Assembly: GCF_012933465.1 (NCBI RefSeq) | Contig: NZ_JABBND010000007.1 | Span: 124,001-188,000, forward strand | Direction: 5' to 3' | From: Actinomycetospora sp. TBRC 11914 | GTDB lineage: Bacteria > Actinomycetota > Actinomycetes > Mycobacteriales > Pseudonocardiaceae | DNA: 64,000 nt | Shown here: positions 17,394 to 26,930 of the stretch, piece after piece | Layout: every line of letters begins with the position of its first letter | Numbering within the stretch: position 1 is the stretch's first letter | Notes under the pieces: generated by a model | Database searches by the model: none | What the model was told of the DNA's origin: nothing | What the model saw: the letters and a program-made list of their open reading frames with translations, nothing else | Position numbers and translations under genes: made by a program

Positions 17394-19223
17394 GTGTCGG
17401 TAACCACACGGCTGCTCCCCGTGGCAGCCGCCGCGGCCCTCGCCGTCGCGTCCCTGCTCGTCCCGGGCGCGGCGACCGCGGCGACGCCCGCACCGGGCCT
17501 CGTCTCGCTGCACAACGTGCTGCCCGGGCTCTCGAAGGCGACCGACACCGGCGCGGCGCCGGCCGCCGCCCCGATGCACGTGGTGGTGACGCTGCAGCGC
17601 CCCGACGTCGCCGGCGAGGAGGCGATGCTGGACGCGCAGCGGAACGGTCGGGCGACGCCGATGTCGGTCGGCGCGTTCGTCGACCGCTTCGGGGTGCCCG
17701 CCGCGACCGCGGACGCGGCGAAGGCCTGGCTGGGCTCCACCGGCATGCGCGTGGTGTCGGTGTCGGCGGCGCGCGACCAGATCGCCGCGGACGGTCCGGC
17801 GAGCGCGGTGTCGCAGCTGTTCGCGACGCCGATCGACGCGTTCACCGGCCAGGACGGGAGGTTCCTCGCCAACACCGCGGAGCCGCGGGTGCCGGGGGAC
17901 CTGGGGATCACCAACGTCGTCGGGCTCAACACCGTCCAGCAGATGCACACCCCGCACCCGCTGCCCCGCGGGCCGCAGCAGTCGACGTGCGCGACCGGGG
18001 CCTGCACGGGCGGCACGACGCCGGCGGACCTCTGGTCGGTCTACGAGCAGCCCGCCGCGCACACCGGGGCGGGCCAGCGGGTCGCGATCTTCGGCAACGG
18101 GGCCACCGACGGCGTCATCACCGACCTGCGGGCCTTCGAGAAGCACTTCGGGCTGCCGAACCCGCCGGTGACGGTCAAGCACCCGGCCGGCGACACCGAC
18201 TTCGCCGACGACTCCGGCCACGTCGAGTGGAACATCGACACGCAGGCGGCCCACGGGATGGCGCCGGCCCTCGGCGGGCTGGACCTGTACTTCGGCACGG
18301 ACCTCTCCGACGCCGACGTCGCCAAGGTCTTCAGCCGCTACACCGACGACCAGGACTCCCCGCGGCAGGCGTCCGCGAGCTACGGCGAGTGCGAGTCGGT
18401 GCCGGTGGTGTCGGGGATCCTCAACAACTCGATCACCAACCCGCAGCCCGCGCCGCCCGTCGCGCAGGGGCTGGGCAACGCCCTGGACACCACGCTGACC
18501 GCGATCACCCGGCAGGCGGCGCTCGAGGGCAAGACGATCTTCTCCTCGACCGGCGACACCGGCTCGTCGTGCCCGGTGGTCTCGCTGCCCGTCGTCGGGG
18601 CGGGCAACGGGGTGCTCAACCAGGGCGTGCCGATCACCAACTCGCCCGCCTCGCTGCCCTACGTCGTCGGGGTCGGCGGCACGGTGCTCTACACCGACGG
18701 CCACGGCGGGCGGGCCCGCGAGTACGGCTGGACCTTCGGCGGTGGCGGCTCGTCGCTGTTCACCCCGGCCCCGGCCTACCAGCAGGGGACGCCGGGCCTG
18801 ACGATCCCGTGCGTCACCGCGCCGACCAGCGTGTGCCGCGGCATCCCCGACGTGTCGGCCCAGTCCGGCGACGTCCTCGGCAACGGCTACGACATCGTCA
18901 CCAACGGGGAGCTCACCGACGGCGGGGGCGGTGGGACGTCGTTGTCGTCGCCGCTGTGGGCCGGGATGTGGGCGCGGATCCAGTCGGCGTCGGCGAGCGC
19001 CCCGCAGGGCGGGCTCGGGTTCGCCGACTTCGGCTTCTACCGGGTCGGGAAGAACCCGGCGACCTACGCGCGGGACTTCCACGACATCACCCCGACCGAC
19101 CTCGGCTCGGGGCTGCCGAGCACGAACGGCGCCTACCCGTCGCTCCCGGGCTGGGACTACCAGACCGGGTGGGGCGTGCCCCGCGTCGGCGGGCTGATGT
19201 GCGACCTGGCCGGCGCCTGCTAG
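17394..19223 (+). CDS. Secreted S53 family (sedolisin) serine-carboxyl peptidase
   Basis: 609 residues. A signal peptide covers about residues 1-30 (LLPVAAAAALAVASLLVPGA). A propeptide with PMHVVVTLQRPD and a Pro-kumamolisin-like segment runs to about residue 200. The catalytic domain has Glu278 and Asp282 in HVEWNIDTQ, the SASYGECES segment, and Ser516 in GGGGTSLSSP. The C-terminal calcium site DFHDITPTDLGSG...PGWDYQTGWGVP is intact. Such enzymes are secreted endopeptidases, usually acid-active. The GTG at 17394 is the best start before the signal peptide, though its ribosome binding site is weak. Confidence 0.92.
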   Translation: MSVTTRLLPVAAAAALAVASLLVPGAATAATPAPGLVSLHNVLPGLSKATDTGAAPAAAPMHVVVTLQRPDVAGEEAMLDAQRNGRATPMSVGAFVDRFGVPAATADAAKAWLGSTGMRVVSVSAARDQIAADGPASAVSQLFATPIDAFTGQDGRFLANTAEPRVPGDLGITNVVGLNTVQQMHTPHPLPRGPQQSTCATGACTGGTTPADLWSVYEQPAAHTGAGQRVAIFGNGATDGVITDLRAFEKHFGLPNPPVTVKHPAGDTDFADDSGHVEWNIDTQAAHGMAPALGGLDLYFGTDLSDADVAKVFSRYTDDQDSPRQASASYGECESVPVVSGILNNSITNPQPAPPVAQGLGNALDTTLTAITRQAALEGKTIFSSTGDTGSSCPVVSLPVVGAGNGVLNQGVPITNSPASLPYVVGVGGTVLYTDGHGGRAREYGWTFGGGGSSLFTPAPAYQQGTPGLTIPCVTAPTSVCRGIPDVSAQSGDVLGNGYDIVTNGELTDGGGGGTSLSSPLWAGMWARIQSASASAPQGGLGFADFGFYRVGKNPATYARDFHDITPTDLGSGLPSTNGAYPSLPGWDYQTGWGVPRVGGLMCDLAGAC

Positions 19224-19225
19224 GT

Positions 19226-19291
19226 GGCCTCCGGCCTCGTGAGCACCAACTGTCGGTATAGCGACACTTGGTGCTCACGGGGCCGGAGGCC
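19226..19291 (+). terminator. Very long hairpin downstream of the sedolisin gene
   Basis: A 24-base arm starting GGCCTCCGGCCTCGTGAGCA pairs with its complement ending GGGGCCGGAGGCC with one G-U pair. After one mismatch the pairing continues for 5 more bases (TGTCG/CGACA) around a GTATAG loop. No T-run follows, as is common in high-GC actinobacteria. It begins three bases after the protease stop codon and ends 5 bases before the gtrA promoter element. Confidence 0.75.
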
Positions 19292-19295
19292 GCCT

Positions 19296-19301
19296 TAGAC
19301 T
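19296..19301 (+). promoter_or_regulatory. TAGACT -10 element of the GtrA-family gene
   Basis: TAGACT lies 8 bases before the ATG at 19310, directly after the long hairpin, with no Shine-Dalgarno sequence: a probable leaderless start. Confidence 0.45.
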
Positions 19302-19309
19302 CGGGCCCG

Positions 19310-19804
19310 ATGGAGCACCCGACGACGCGGAACCGCGGCTCCCTCGCGTCGCTCACGACGCTCCTGGGGCGCCACGCCGAGCTGGTCCGGTTCGCCGTCG
19401 TCGGGGCCGGCACGTTCGTCGTCGACACCGGCGTCTTCCTGCTCCTCAAGACCACCGTGCTCGAGCCGAAGCCGGTCACCGCGAAGATCCTCGCAGTGCT
19501 CGTCGCGACGCTGGTCGGCTACCTGGCCAACCGCGAGTGGTCGTTCCGCGCCCGTGGCGGCCTCGCCCGGCGGCGGGAGGCGACCCTCTACTTCGTGGTC
19601 TCCGGGATCGCGCTGCTCGTCAACGCCGCGCCCCTCGGCGTCTCGCGCTACGTGCTCCACCTCGCCGAGCCGTTCGTCTCCGGCTTCACCGAGCAGGTCG
19701 CCGACCTGGTCAGCGCCCAGGTCGTCGGGACGCTGCTCGCCATGGCCTTCCGGTGGTGGGCGTTCCGCCGCTGGGTGTTCCCGACGGCGCTCGGGTCGGC
19801 CTGA
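19310..19804 (+). CDS. GtrA family membrane protein
   Basis: 164 residues with four predicted membrane helices: LVRFAVVGAGTFVVDTGVF, AKILAVLVATLVGYLANREW, ATLYFVVSGIALLVNAAPLG and VSAQVVGTLLAMAFRWWAF. The conserved RFAxVG, N-R-x-W-(S/T)-F and W-x-FRRWVF motifs define the GtrA-like family, small proteins implicated in moving polyprenyl-linked sugars for cell-surface glycan synthesis. Mycobacteria have a GtrA protein (Rv3277) at the same place between purK and birA. Confidence 0.92.
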   Translation: MEHPTTRNRGSLASLTTLLGRHAELVRFAVVGAGTFVVDTGVFLLLKTTVLEPKPVTAKILAVLVATLVGYLANREWSFRARGGLARRREATLYFVVSGIALLVNAAPLGVSRYVLHLAEPFVSGFTEQVADLVSAQVVGTLLAMAFRWWAFRRWVFPTALGSA

Positions 19805-19822
19805 CGGCCTCGGGTCCCCGAC

Positions 19823-19893
19823 GACGCGCCGTTCCTGCCACGGGATGCCAGCGAAGCGTCGTTGCTTGCGTCCAGTGGCAGGAAAGCCGCGTC
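19823..19893. repeat. Split palindromic repeat, family E copy 1
   Basis: Outer arms GACGCGCCGTTCCTGCCAC and its near-complement pair with two mismatches. The interior holds GCGAAGCGTCGTTGCTTGCG. The block from 19851 to 19897 recurs with five changes in 47 bases at 30722-30768. It sits between convergent gtrA and the histidine kinase gene and may terminate both. Confidence 0.8.
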
Positions 19894-19897
19894 CTCG

Positions 19898-21178
19898 TCA
19901 GCGCGGACCGGTCGCGGGCAGCGGTCGCGGGGCCGCGACGACCTGGTCGGTCCGGGGGACGGGCAGGAACACCGCGAACACCGCGGGCCGGGTCCGGGCC
20001 AGCTCGAGCCGCCCGCCGTCGGCCTCCACGAGCGCGCGGGCGAGCGCGAGCCCCACGCCGGTGGACGCGGCGCCGGACACGCCACGATCGAACACGTGCG
20101 GCGCGAGCTCGGAGGGCACGCCGTCGCCGTTGTCGGACACCTCGACGACGATGGTGTCCTTGTCGGAGTGCCGCCCGGTGAGGGTGATGGTGCCGGCGCC
20201 GTGGCGCAGCGCGTTGTCGACCAGTACGCCGAGCGCCTCGCGCAGCCGCGCCGAGGTCGCCCGGGCCACCAGCCCCTCGGCGCTGCGGACCCGCAGGGTG
20301 CGCCCCTCGGCCGTCACCGGGCCCTGCCACTCGTCGCGGACCGCCGCGAGCTCGCCGTCGAGCTCCAGCGGTGACGCGCTCGCGGCGCGCGCCGCCCGGG
20401 CCGAGCTCAGCAGCTCGTCCAGGACCTCGGAGAGCCGCTCGGCTTGCTCGAGGGCCGCCGCGCCCTCGACCGACACGTCCGGGTCGGGGTGCGAGGACAG
20501 CTCGTCGAGTCGCAGCTGCAGCGCGGTGAGCCGGCTGCGCAGCTGGTGGGAGACGTCGCCGACGAGGTCGCGCTCGCGCTGGACCAGCTCGGCGAGCGCG
20601 ACGGCCGAGGAGTCGAGCACGTCCGCGACGCGGTCGAGCTCCGGGATGCCGTGACGGTGCGGCGCGGGCCGGAAGTCGCCCGCGCCCAGCCGGGCCGCGC
20701 GTCCCGCCACCTGCTGCAGCGGGTCGGCGAGGCGGCGCGCGGTGAGGGTGGCGACGACGGCCCCGACCGCCACCGAGAGCAGGACCGCGGACAGCACGAG
20801 CGCGGTGGCCTGCAGCTGCCGCGAGCGCATCTCGGCGGCGGGTTCGGAGAGCACGGCCGACCCGTTGAGCCCGAACGGCAGGGTCTCGGCGACCTGGGTG
20901 TGGTCGGTGGTGTCGCCGATGGCGCTCACACCCCGCGGGGTGCGGACGACGAGCGACCCGCCGGGCGGGACCGCGATCGCCACCGCCTCGAGGTTCACCG
21001 CGTGGTCCGACTGCGCCTGGGCGTCGAGGGTGTTGACCACCTGGCGCAGCCGCCCGGCCAGCTCGGCGTGGGTGAAGTCCTCGACGAGGCGCCACGTGGT
21101 GATCGCGAGCGGGCCGCCGAGCACGGTCACGGTGATCGCGACGACGAGCAGCGTCGAGACCAGGATGCGGCGGCGCAC
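19898..21178 (-). CDS. Two-component sensor histidine kinase
   Basis: 426 residues, inner-membrane. TM1 is about residues 5-28, an extracytoplasmic sensor of about 95 residues follows, TM2 is about 125-147, then a HAMP linker (ARRLADPLQQVAGRAARLGA). The HisKA box GDVSHQLRSRLTALQLRLDE places the phospho-accepting His at residue 211. The ATPase domain has LVDNALRHGAGTITL (N box), VSDNGDGVP (G1) and ASTGVGLALARALVEADGG (G2). The GTG lies 13 bases after the response regulator stop, so the pair is cotranscribed. The signal is unknown. Confidence 0.95.
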   Translation of the reverse strand: MRRRILVSTLLVVAITVTVLGGPLAITTWRLVEDFTHAELAGRLRQVVNTLDAQAQSDHAVNLEAVAIAVPPGGSLVVRTPRGVSAIGDTTDHTQVAETLPFGLNGSAVLSEPAAEMRSRQLQATALVLSAVLLSVAVGAVVATLTARRLADPLQQVAGRAARLGAGDFRPAPHRHGIPELDRVADVLDSSAVALAELVQRERDLVGDVSHQLRSRLTALQLRLDELSSHPDPDVSVEGAAALEQAERLSEVLDELLSSARAARAASASPLELDGELAAVRDEWQGPVTAEGRTLRVRSAEGLVARATSARLREALGVLVDNALRHGAGTITLTGRHSDKDTIVVEVSDNGDGVPSELAPHVFDRGVSGAASTGVGLALARALVEADGGRLELARTRPAVFAVFLPVPRTDQVVAAPRPLPATGPR

Positions 21179-21191
21179 GGTTCGACCCGCC

Positions 21192-21866
21192 TCAGGTGTT
21201 GAAGCGGAACCCGACCCCGCGCACCGTCGAGATCCGCTTGGCCGTCGACGGCGCGGCGTCGGTGTCGCCGAGCTTGCGGCGCAGCCACGACATGTGCATG
21301 TCCAGGGTCTTCGAGGTCTTCATCTCGGGGTCGTTCCAGACCTCGCGGAGGATCTCCTCCCGCGAGACGACCTGCCCGGCGTGGGCGAGCAGCACCCGGA
21401 GGAGCTCGAACTCCTTGTTGGCGAGCCCCACCTCGACGCCGTCGACGAGCACGCGCCGCGCCGACGGCTCCATCCGCACCCCGCCCGCGTCGAGGATCTC
21501 GGGCGCGCGCCGGCGCAGCAGCGCCCGCACCCGGGCGAGCAGCTCGGCGAGGCGGAAGGGCTTGCCCACGTAGTCGTCGGCGCCCGCGTCGAGACCGACG
21601 ACGAAGTCGACCTCGTCGGTGCGCGCGGTCAGCATGAGCACGGGCAGGTCGGGCTTGCCGGCCCGGACGCGACGGCAGACCTCGAGACCGTCCATGCCGG
21701 GGAGGCCGAGGTCCAGGACCATGAGGTCCACCTCGCCCTCGCCGGCACGCGTGACGGCCGACGGCCCGTCGTCGATGACGTCCACCTCGTAGCCCTCGCG
21801 GGTCAGGGCGCGCGAGAGGGGTCCGGCGATCGCCGCATCGTCCTCGACGAGCAGCACGGTGGTCAT
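21192..21866 (-). CDS. OmpR/PhoB-family response regulator
   Basis: 224 residues. The receiver domain (1-120) has the acidic pocket Glu8/Asp9/Asp10, phospho-acceptor Asp52 in VLDLGLPGMDG, Thr in MLTARTDE and Lys in DDYVGKPFRL. The C-terminal winged helix (about 130-224) ends HMSWLRRKLGDT...ISTVRGVGFRFNT. First gene of the operon with the histidine kinase. A TACTCT element 7 bases before the ATG and the lack of a ribosome binding site indicate a leaderless message. Confidence 0.95.
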   Translation of the reverse strand: MTTVLLVEDDAAIAGPLSRALTREGYEVDVIDDGPSAVTRAGEGEVDLMVLDLGLPGMDGLEVCRRVRAGKPDLPVLMLTARTDEVDFVVGLDAGADDYVGKPFRLAELLARVRALLRRRAPEILDAGGVRMEPSARRVLVDGVEVGLANKEFELLRVLLAHAGQVVSREEILREVWNDPEMKTSKTLDMHMSWLRRKLGDTDAAPSTAKRISTVRGVGFRFNT

Positions 21867-21873
21867 GGCAGGC

Positions 21874-21879
21874 AGAGTA
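21874..21879 (-). promoter_or_regulatory. TACTCT -10 element of the response regulator gene
   Basis: Minus-strand TACTCT ends 7 bases before the ATG at 21866; no Shine-Dalgarno sequence. Confidence 0.45.
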
Positions 21880-21936
21880 GTCCCCACGTGCGTGATCTCC
21901 GTGCGGCGACGACGGCGGCCCCGGCGCGGTGGCTGG

Positions 21937-21942
21937 CAGGAT
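21937..21942 (+). promoter_or_regulatory. CAGGAT -10-like element of hisN
   Basis: CAGGAT, a variant of TANNNT, lies 8 bases before the GTG of hisN, again without a ribosome binding site. It is divergent to the response regulator promoter about 60 bases away. Confidence 0.35.
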
Positions 21943-21950
21943 GCGCGGCC

Positions 21951-22748
21951 GTGACCGACGCGTCCGCACTCGCCGCCGACCTCGACCTCGCCCGCCGGAT
22001 CGCCGACGCGGCCGACGCCGTGACCCACGGCCGCTTCCGGGCGAGCGACCTGCGCGTCGACCGCAAGCCCGACCGGACCCCGGTCACCGACGCCGACGTC
22101 GCCTGCGAGGACGAGGTCCGGCGGCTGCTCGCCGCGGAGCGCCCGGACGACGCGGTCCTCGGCGAGGAGCGCGGCGGCGACACCACGGCCCGCCGGCACT
22201 GGATCGTCGACCCCATCGACGGCACCAAGAACTACTCCCGCGGGGTCCCGGTCTTCGCGACGTTGCTGGCGCTGGTCGCCGACGGCGAGCCGGTGGTGGG
22301 CGTGGTCAGCGCCCCGGCGCTCGGGCGCCGCTGGTGGGCCGCGCGCGGGCTCGGGGCCTTCACCTCCGACGTCGCCCGCGGGATCGACGCGGCCCCGATC
22401 GGGGTGTCCGCGGTGGCCGAGCTCGGCGACGCCTACGTGTCCACCACCGACCTGGACTACTGGCGGGAGATCGGGTCCCAGGACCGCTGGCTCGCCCTCA
22501 CCCGCGCGACCTGGGAGAGCCGCGCGTTCGGCGACTTCTTCCACCACGTCCTGGTGGCGGAGGGCCTGCTGGACGCGGCCGTGGAGCCGGGGGCGAGCGC
22601 GTGGGACCTCGCCGCGCCCGCCGTCGTCGTGCGGGAGGCCGGCGGCCGGCTCACCGACTTCGCGGGCACCGAGCGCATCGACGGCGGGGACGCGCTGTCG
22701 ACCAACGGACGGCTGCACGACGCCGTGCTGGGCCTCGTCGGGCGCTGA
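21951..22748 (+). CDS. hisN: Histidinol-phosphatase HisN, inositol monophosphatase family
   Basis: 265 residues, colinear with M. tuberculosis HisN (Rv3137). It removes phosphate from histidinol phosphate in histidine synthesis. Metal-binding motifs are present: VLGEERGG, WIVDPIDGTKNYSRGVPVFA and the distal SAWDLAAPAVVVREAGGRLT. The block VVSAPALGRRWWAARGLGAF is typical of HisN rather than of general inositol monophosphatases. A broader inositol-phosphatase role cannot be excluded. It is not next to other his genes here. Confidence 0.88.
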   Translation: MTDASALAADLDLARRIADAADAVTHGRFRASDLRVDRKPDRTPVTDADVACEDEVRRLLAAERPDDAVLGEERGGDTTARRHWIVDPIDGTKNYSRGVPVFATLLALVADGEPVVGVVSAPALGRRWWAARGLGAFTSDVARGIDAAPIGVSAVAELGDAYVSTTDLDYWREIGSQDRWLALTRATWESRAFGDFFHHVLVAEGLLDAAVEPGASAWDLAAPAVVVREAGGRLTDFAGTERIDGGDALSTNGRLHDAVLGLVGR

Positions 22749-22762
22749 GGGCCCACCCGGGG

Positions 22763-23041
22763 TCACCGGCCTGCGGCGACCGCGCCGCGCAGCATCTGGG
22801 TCCAGGCCAGTCGGCCGAACAGGTGCAGGCAGGCGCTCGACTCCTCGTCGAACCGCGTCCACGACCACCGCGCGCCCTCCTCGGCCCAGTAGACGTCCCA
22901 GCCCTCGGGCCCGGAGACCACGCACCAGATCCGGTCGGCGCCGTCGGGGAGCGCGCCGTCCTCCCGCGCCCGGGCGACGAGGACCGTCGGCGGCGGTAGC
23001 CCGAGCGCCTCGAGCCAGCCCGGCAGTGCGTCCACTCCCAC
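22763..23041 (-). CDS. Hypothetical protein
   Basis: 92 residues from GTG 23041 (or 90 from GTG 23035). The sequence [40 protein letters not shown] and [20 protein letters not shown] is well folded and globular with no signal or membrane segment. It is recognisable as a conserved actinobacterial small hypothetical, but no function can be assigned. It converges on hisN, whose stop is 14 bases away. Confidence 0.65.
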   Translation of the reverse strand: MGVDALPGWLEALGLPPPTVLVARAREDGALPDGADRIWCVVSGPEGWDVYWAEEGARWSWTRFDEESSACLHLFGRLAWTQMLRGAVAAGR

Positions 23042-23084
23042 GGGTCTCCGACGACGCCGGGCCGGCGGCGGTTCCGATCTTCGT

Positions 23085-23139
23085 CGAGGGGCACGTGGGG
23101 CAGCCCCGAAACCCGCCCGACCTGCACACTGTGCCCCTG
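23085..23139. repeat. Palindromic repeat, family C (divergent copy)
   Basis: Begins CGAGGGGCAC and ends GTGCCCCTG, like the four copies at 40.55-40.86 kb, but the interior is diverged. It lies between two minus-strand genes. Confidence 0.5.
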
Positions 23140-23165
23140 ATCGGGGCCTTCCCGGGCGCGCGGAC

Positions 23166-23897
23166 CTAGCGGGCGGCGGGGAGGGCCCGACGGCGGGTGA
23201 ACGGCAGGCGGCGCCGACGCCGTGGGGCGGGCACGGCGGCCAGCGGACCACCGCCGTCGTCCCACTCGGCGAGGTCCTCGTCGTCCCGGTCGTCGGCGAC
23301 GTCCCAGTCGTCGTCCCAGTCCTCGAGGTCCTCGTCGAGGTCCTCGTCCAGGTCGTCGTCGAGATCGTCGTCGCCCCGCCAGGCGCCCCACCGGTCCGGG
23401 CGCAGCCCGCCGCGTCGGCGCGCCATCCGCTCGACCTCGGACGCGACCCGCTCGATGCGCCCGATGCCGTCGAACTGCCACGGCTCGCGGCTGTCGTCGA
23501 CGGCCACGACCAACGTCCCGCAGCCGAGGAACCGCTCGGACATCGTGCGGGTGGTGCGCACCGCGGTGATCGACGCGCCGACGACGGCGACGCCGGTGCG
23601 GGAGAGCACGCCCTCGCGCACCAGGATGCGCCGGTCGGTGACGACGAAGTGGGTGGAGCGCCACCGCATCACCGGCGCCAGCGAGAACCACCCGACGAGA
23701 CCGAGCCCCACCACGAGGACAGCGACGAGGACCGGCACCGACCACGACGTCGGGCGCGTGAGCGCCACGAGCCACGCCCCCAGGAACGCCACCACCGGCG
23801 GGAGCGCCGCGGGCAGCACGAGCATCCGCCAGTGCGGCCGCACGTGCCGCGCGACCCGCTCCCCCGCCACGAGCAGGCGCTCCGGGTAGGCCGCCAC
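23166..23897 (-). CDS. PH domain-containing membrane protein with acidic tail
   Basis: 243 residues. Two membrane helices (about residues 24-75, [20 protein letters not shown] and [20 protein letters not shown]) precede a bacterial PH domain (bPH_2/YdbS type: [20 protein letters not shown]...). The last 70 residues are an Asp/Glu-Asp repeat tail ([20 protein letters not shown]) ending in a basic RRRRR patch. GTG 23897 has GGAGGGG upstream. An equivalent PH protein lies beside birA in mycobacteria (Rv3278c). Function unknown. Confidence 0.85.
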   Translation of the reverse strand: MAAYPERLLVAGERVARHVRPHWRMLVLPAALPPVVAFLGAWLVALTRPTSWSVPVLVAVLVVGLGLVGWFSLAPVMRWRSTHFVVTDRRILVREGVLSRTGVAVVGASITAVRTTRTMSERFLGCGTLVVAVDDSREPWQFDGIGRIERVASEVERMARRRGGLRPDRWGAWRGDDDLDDDLDEDLDEDLEDWDDDWDVADDRDDEDLAEWDDGGGPLAAVPAPRRRRRLPFTRRRALPAAR

Positions 23898-24029
23898 GGT
23901 CCCCTCCCTCCGGTGCTCGTGGCCGAGCGTATCCGCAGGAAGAGCCGGATCCGAGCGCCGCGCCGCGCGCGTCCGCCGGTCGGAGGGCGGTCAGGGCCCG
24001 CCGTCAGGACCCGCCGTCGGGACCCGCCG

Positions 24030-24878
24030 TCACGACTCCACGGTGCGCACGTGCACGACGTCACCCGCCGACACCGTCGTCAGGGCTCCGTCGGTGCCGC
24101 GGACGACGAGGCGCCCGTCGTCGTCGATGTCCTCCGCGACCCCGTCGAGCTGCCGGTCCCCGGGCAGGGCCACCCGCACGGTGGAGCCGAGGGTCGCGCA
24201 GCGGCGCCGGTACCCCGCGAGCAGGCCGGCCCGGGCGGCGTCACCGCGGGCGGCGCGCCAGTCGGCGTCGAGGGACGCGAGGGTGGCCAGGACGTCGCCG
24301 AGCACGTCGGGCCGCGACCGCCGCACGCTCTGGGCGAGCAGCGAGGTGCCGCCCTCGGGCAGCTCGGCCTCCGGGGTGGCGACGTTGATGCCGATCCCGA
24401 CGACGAGCGCGTGCCCGCCGTCACCACCGTCCACCACCTCGGACAGGATCCCGGCACCCTTGCGCTGGGCGGGACCCAGCAGCAGGTCGTTCGGCCACTT
24501 CAGCGCCGCGGTGACGGCGGCGTCGCCCGCGGCGGGCCGGTAGTCCTCCATGGCGACGACGAGGGCCAGCCCGGCGATCAGTGGCGCCCACCCCCACTGC
24601 TGCAGCGGCACCTCGGCCGGGCGCAGCAGCACCGAGAAGGTGAGGCCCTCCGACGGGGCGGACTCCCACGTCCGCTCGCGCCGCCCGCGCCCGGCGTCCT
24701 GGTGGTGGGCGACGAGCACGGTGCGGTCGGGCGCGCCGTCCGCCGCCGCGGCGGCGAGGTCGGCGTTCGTCGAGCCCGTGCGGTCGACGACGTCGAGCCG
24801 CGCCCACGGCCCCTGCGGCGCGACGGCGGTCTGCCGCAGCGCGGCCCAGGCCGCGGCTTCCTGGATCCCGGGTGGCAT
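24030..24878 (-). CDS. birA: Biotin--[acetyl-CoA-carboxylase] ligase
   Basis: 282-residue class I biotin protein ligase without the N-terminal DNA-binding domain. It activates biotin as biotinyl-AMP and attaches it to the carrier lysine, here presumably that of AccA3. Motifs are [11 protein letters not shown], the adenylate loop [29 protein letters not shown] and [11 protein letters not shown], with the C-terminal SH3-like [20 protein letters not shown]. The ATG at 24878 follows a TAGCGT element by 7 bases. It is divergent from accD5, the usual mycobacterial arrangement. Confidence 0.96.
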   Translation of the reverse strand: MPPGIQEAAAWAALRQTAVAPQGPWARLDVVDRTGSTNADLAAAAADGAPDRTVLVAHHQDAGRGRRERTWESAPSEGLTFSVLLRPAEVPLQQWGWAPLIAGLALVVAMEDYRPAAGDAAVTAALKWPNDLLLGPAQRKGAGILSEVVDGGDGGHALVVGIGINVATPEAELPEGGTSLLAQSVRRSRPDVLGDVLATLASLDADWRAARGDAARAGLLAGYRRRCATLGSTVRVALPGDRQLDGVAEDIDDDGRLVVRGTDGALTTVSAGDVVHVRTVES

Positions 24879-24885
24879 GCGCCGC

Positions 24886-24891
24886 ACGCTA
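24886..24891 (-). promoter_or_regulatory. TAGCGT -10 element of birA
   Basis: Minus-strand TAGCGT ends 7 bases before the birA ATG, with no ribosome binding site between: a leaderless-type start. Confidence 0.45.
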
Positions 24892-24969
24892 TCGGCCACC
24901 CCCGACACCGACGCCGACGTGCCCGTTCTCACTCCCGGGTTCGTCTGGGTACGCGGCACCGGGTGTCGC

Positions 24970-24975
24970 TAGGGT
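24970..24975 (+). promoter_or_regulatory. TAGGGT -10 element of accD5
   Basis: TAGGGT lies 8 bases before the accD5 ATG, with no Shine-Dalgarno sequence. Together with the birA element it forms a compact divergent promoter pair. Confidence 0.45.
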
Positions 24976-24983
24976 CCGCGCTC

Positions 24984-26627
24984 ATGACCGCCGCGACGAC
25001 GCCGCCGCCCGAACCAGACGAGGCCGCGGACGAACCCGACGTCCACACCTCCGCCGGCAAGCTCGCCGACTGGTACCGCCGCCAGGACGACGTCGTCCAC
25101 GCCGGGTCCGAGCGCGCCGTCGAGCGCCAGCACGCGCGGGGGCGCAAGACCGCCCGCGAGCGCATCGACCTCCTGCTCGACGAGGGCAGCTTCCTCGAGT
25201 TCGACGCCATGGCCCGGCACCGGTCCACGAACTTCGGCCTGGAGGCGAACCGCCCGTACGGCGACGGCGTCGTCACCGGCCAGGGCACCGTCGACGGCCG
25301 CCCGGTCTGCGTGTTCTCCCAGGACGCGACGGTGTTCGGCGGGGCGCTCGGCGAGGTCTACGGCGAGAAGATCGTCAAGGTCATGGACGTGGCCATGAAG
25401 ATCGGCTGCCCCGTGATCGGCATCAACGACGGCGGCGGCGCGCGGATCCAGGAGGGCGTGGTCGCGCTCGGGCTCTACGGCGAGATCTTCCGCCGGAACT
25501 CGCACGCGTCCGGCGTCGTCCCCCAGATCTCGCTGGTCATGGGCCCGGCCGCCGGCGGCGCGGTGTACTCCCCGGCGCTCACCGACTTCACGGTGATGGT
25601 CGACGAGACGTCGTTCATGTTCATCACCGGCCCGGACGTCATCAAGACGGTCACCGGCGAGGACGTGGAGTTCGAGACCCTCGGCGGGGCCCGCACCCAC
25701 AACACCACCTCCGGCAACGCGCACTACCTCGCCTCCGACGAGGAGGACGCGATCGCCTACGTGCAGGAGCTCCTGGGCTACCTGCCGTCGAACAACCTCG
25801 CCGAGCCCCCGCGGCTGCCCGCGGAGGAGGAGACCGGGTCGGTCGAGGACGGGATCACCGACGAGGACCGGGCGCTCGACGCCCTGGTGCCCGACTCGCC
25901 GAACCAGCCCTACGACATCCGTGAGGCGATCCGCGGCGTCGTCGACGACGACGAGTTCCTCGAGGTCCAGGAGCTGTACGCGTCGAACATCGTGGTCGGG
26001 TACGGCCGCGTCGAGGGCCGGGCGGTCGGGGTCGTCGCCAACCAGCCGACGCAGCTCGCCGGCTGCCTCGACATCGGCGCGTCGGAGAAGGCCGCCCGGT
26101 TCGTGCGCACCTGTGACGCCTTCAACATCCCGGTGCTGACCTTCGTCGACGTCCCGGGATTCCTGCCCGGCACCGACCAGGAGTACAACGGCATCATCCG
26201 GCGCGGCGCGAAGCTGATCTACGCCTACGCCGAGGCCACGGTCCCGCTGATCACGGTGATCTGCCGGAAGGCCTACGGCGGCGCGTACGACGTCATGGGC
26301 TCCAAGCACCTCGGCGCCGACCTCAACATCGCCTGGCCGACCGCCCAGATCGCCGTCACCGGCGCGTCGGGGGCGGTGAGCATCCTCTACCGCAAGGAAC
26401 TGAAGAAGGTGGAGGACGAGGGCGGGGACGTCGAGGCCCGGCGTGCCGAGCTCCAGCAGGAGTACGAGGACACGCTGGCCAACCCGTACGTCGCGGCCGA
26501 GCGCGGCTACGTCGACGCGGTCGTCCCGCCGTCGTACACCCGCGGCTACGTCGCCCGGGCGCTGCGCTCGTTCGGCAACAAGCGCGAGACGCTGCCGCCC
26601 AAGAAGCACGGGAACATCCCGCTGTGA
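24984..26627 (+). CDS. accD5: Acyl-CoA carboxylase beta subunit (propionyl-CoA carboxylase type)
   Basis: 547-residue carboxyltransferase that moves CO2 from carboxybiotin to acetyl- or propionyl-CoA for fatty and methyl-branched lipid synthesis. The two crotonase-like halves are visible: the N-half with [20 protein letters not shown] and [20 protein letters not shown], and the C-half with [40 protein letters not shown] and [20 protein letters not shown]. It ends [11 protein letters not shown] like mycobacterial AccD5. Followed by accE5 and maf. Substrate preference for propionyl-CoA is inferred from the locus. Confidence 0.96.
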   Translation: MTAATTPPPEPDEAADEPDVHTSAGKLADWYRRQDDVVHAGSERAVERQHARGRKTARERIDLLLDEGSFLEFDAMARHRSTNFGLEANRPYGDGVVTGQGTVDGRPVCVFSQDATVFGGALGEVYGEKIVKVMDVAMKIGCPVIGINDGGGARIQEGVVALGLYGEIFRRNSHASGVVPQISLVMGPAAGGAVYSPALTDFTVMVDETSFMFITGPDVIKTVTGEDVEFETLGGARTHNTTSGNAHYLASDEEDAIAYVQELLGYLPSNNLAEPPRLPAEEETGSVEDGITDEDRALDALVPDSPNQPYDIREAIRGVVDDDEFLEVQELYASNIVVGYGRVEGRAVGVVANQPTQLAGCLDIGASEKAARFVRTCDAFNIPVLTFVDVPGFLPGTDQEYNGIIRRGAKLIYAYAEATVPLITVICRKAYGGAYDVMGSKHLGADLNIAWPTAQIAVTGASGAVSILYRKELKKVEDEGGDVEARRAELQQEYEDTLANPYVAAERGYVDAVVPPSYTRGYVARALRSFGNKRETLPPKKHGNIPL

Positions 26628-26661
26628 GACGCAGCGGAGCGGAGCTCGACCGGAGGGTGCT

Positions 26662-26907
26662 GTGAGCGGCGAGCAGGAGGGTCCCGACGGCGAGGCGGTG
26701 CCGCAGCGACCCCTGCTGCGGATCGTGCGGGGCGACCCGTCGCCCGAGGAGGTCGCCGCGCTGACCGCCGTGCTCGCGGCCGCCTCCGGCGGCTCCGGGG
26801 AGCCGGAGGACACCGGCCCGGCGTCGGCGTGGGTCGAGCGGGAGTCGCTGGTCCGCCGGCCGCTCACGCCCGGGCCGCACGCCTGGCGGATGTCGGCCTG
26901 GCGCTGA
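26662..26907 (+). CDS. accE5: Acyl-CoA carboxylase epsilon subunit
   Basis: 81-residue small subunit. The N-terminal part is Gly/Glu/Asp-rich, followed by the conserved helix RPLLRIVRGDPSPEEVAALT AV-type segment and the end SLVRRPLTPGPHAWRMSAWR, the ACC_epsilon signature. It stabilises and activates the AccA3-AccD5 complex in relatives. GTG 26662 follows GGAGG by about 5 bases, 34 bases after accD5. Confidence 0.9.
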   Translation: MSGEQEGPDGEAVPQRPLLRIVRGDPSPEEVAALTAVLAAASGGSGEPEDTGPASAWVERESLVRRPLTPGPHAWRMSAWR

Positions 26908-26930
26908 CGGGCCCTCCGCCTCCGCCGGGC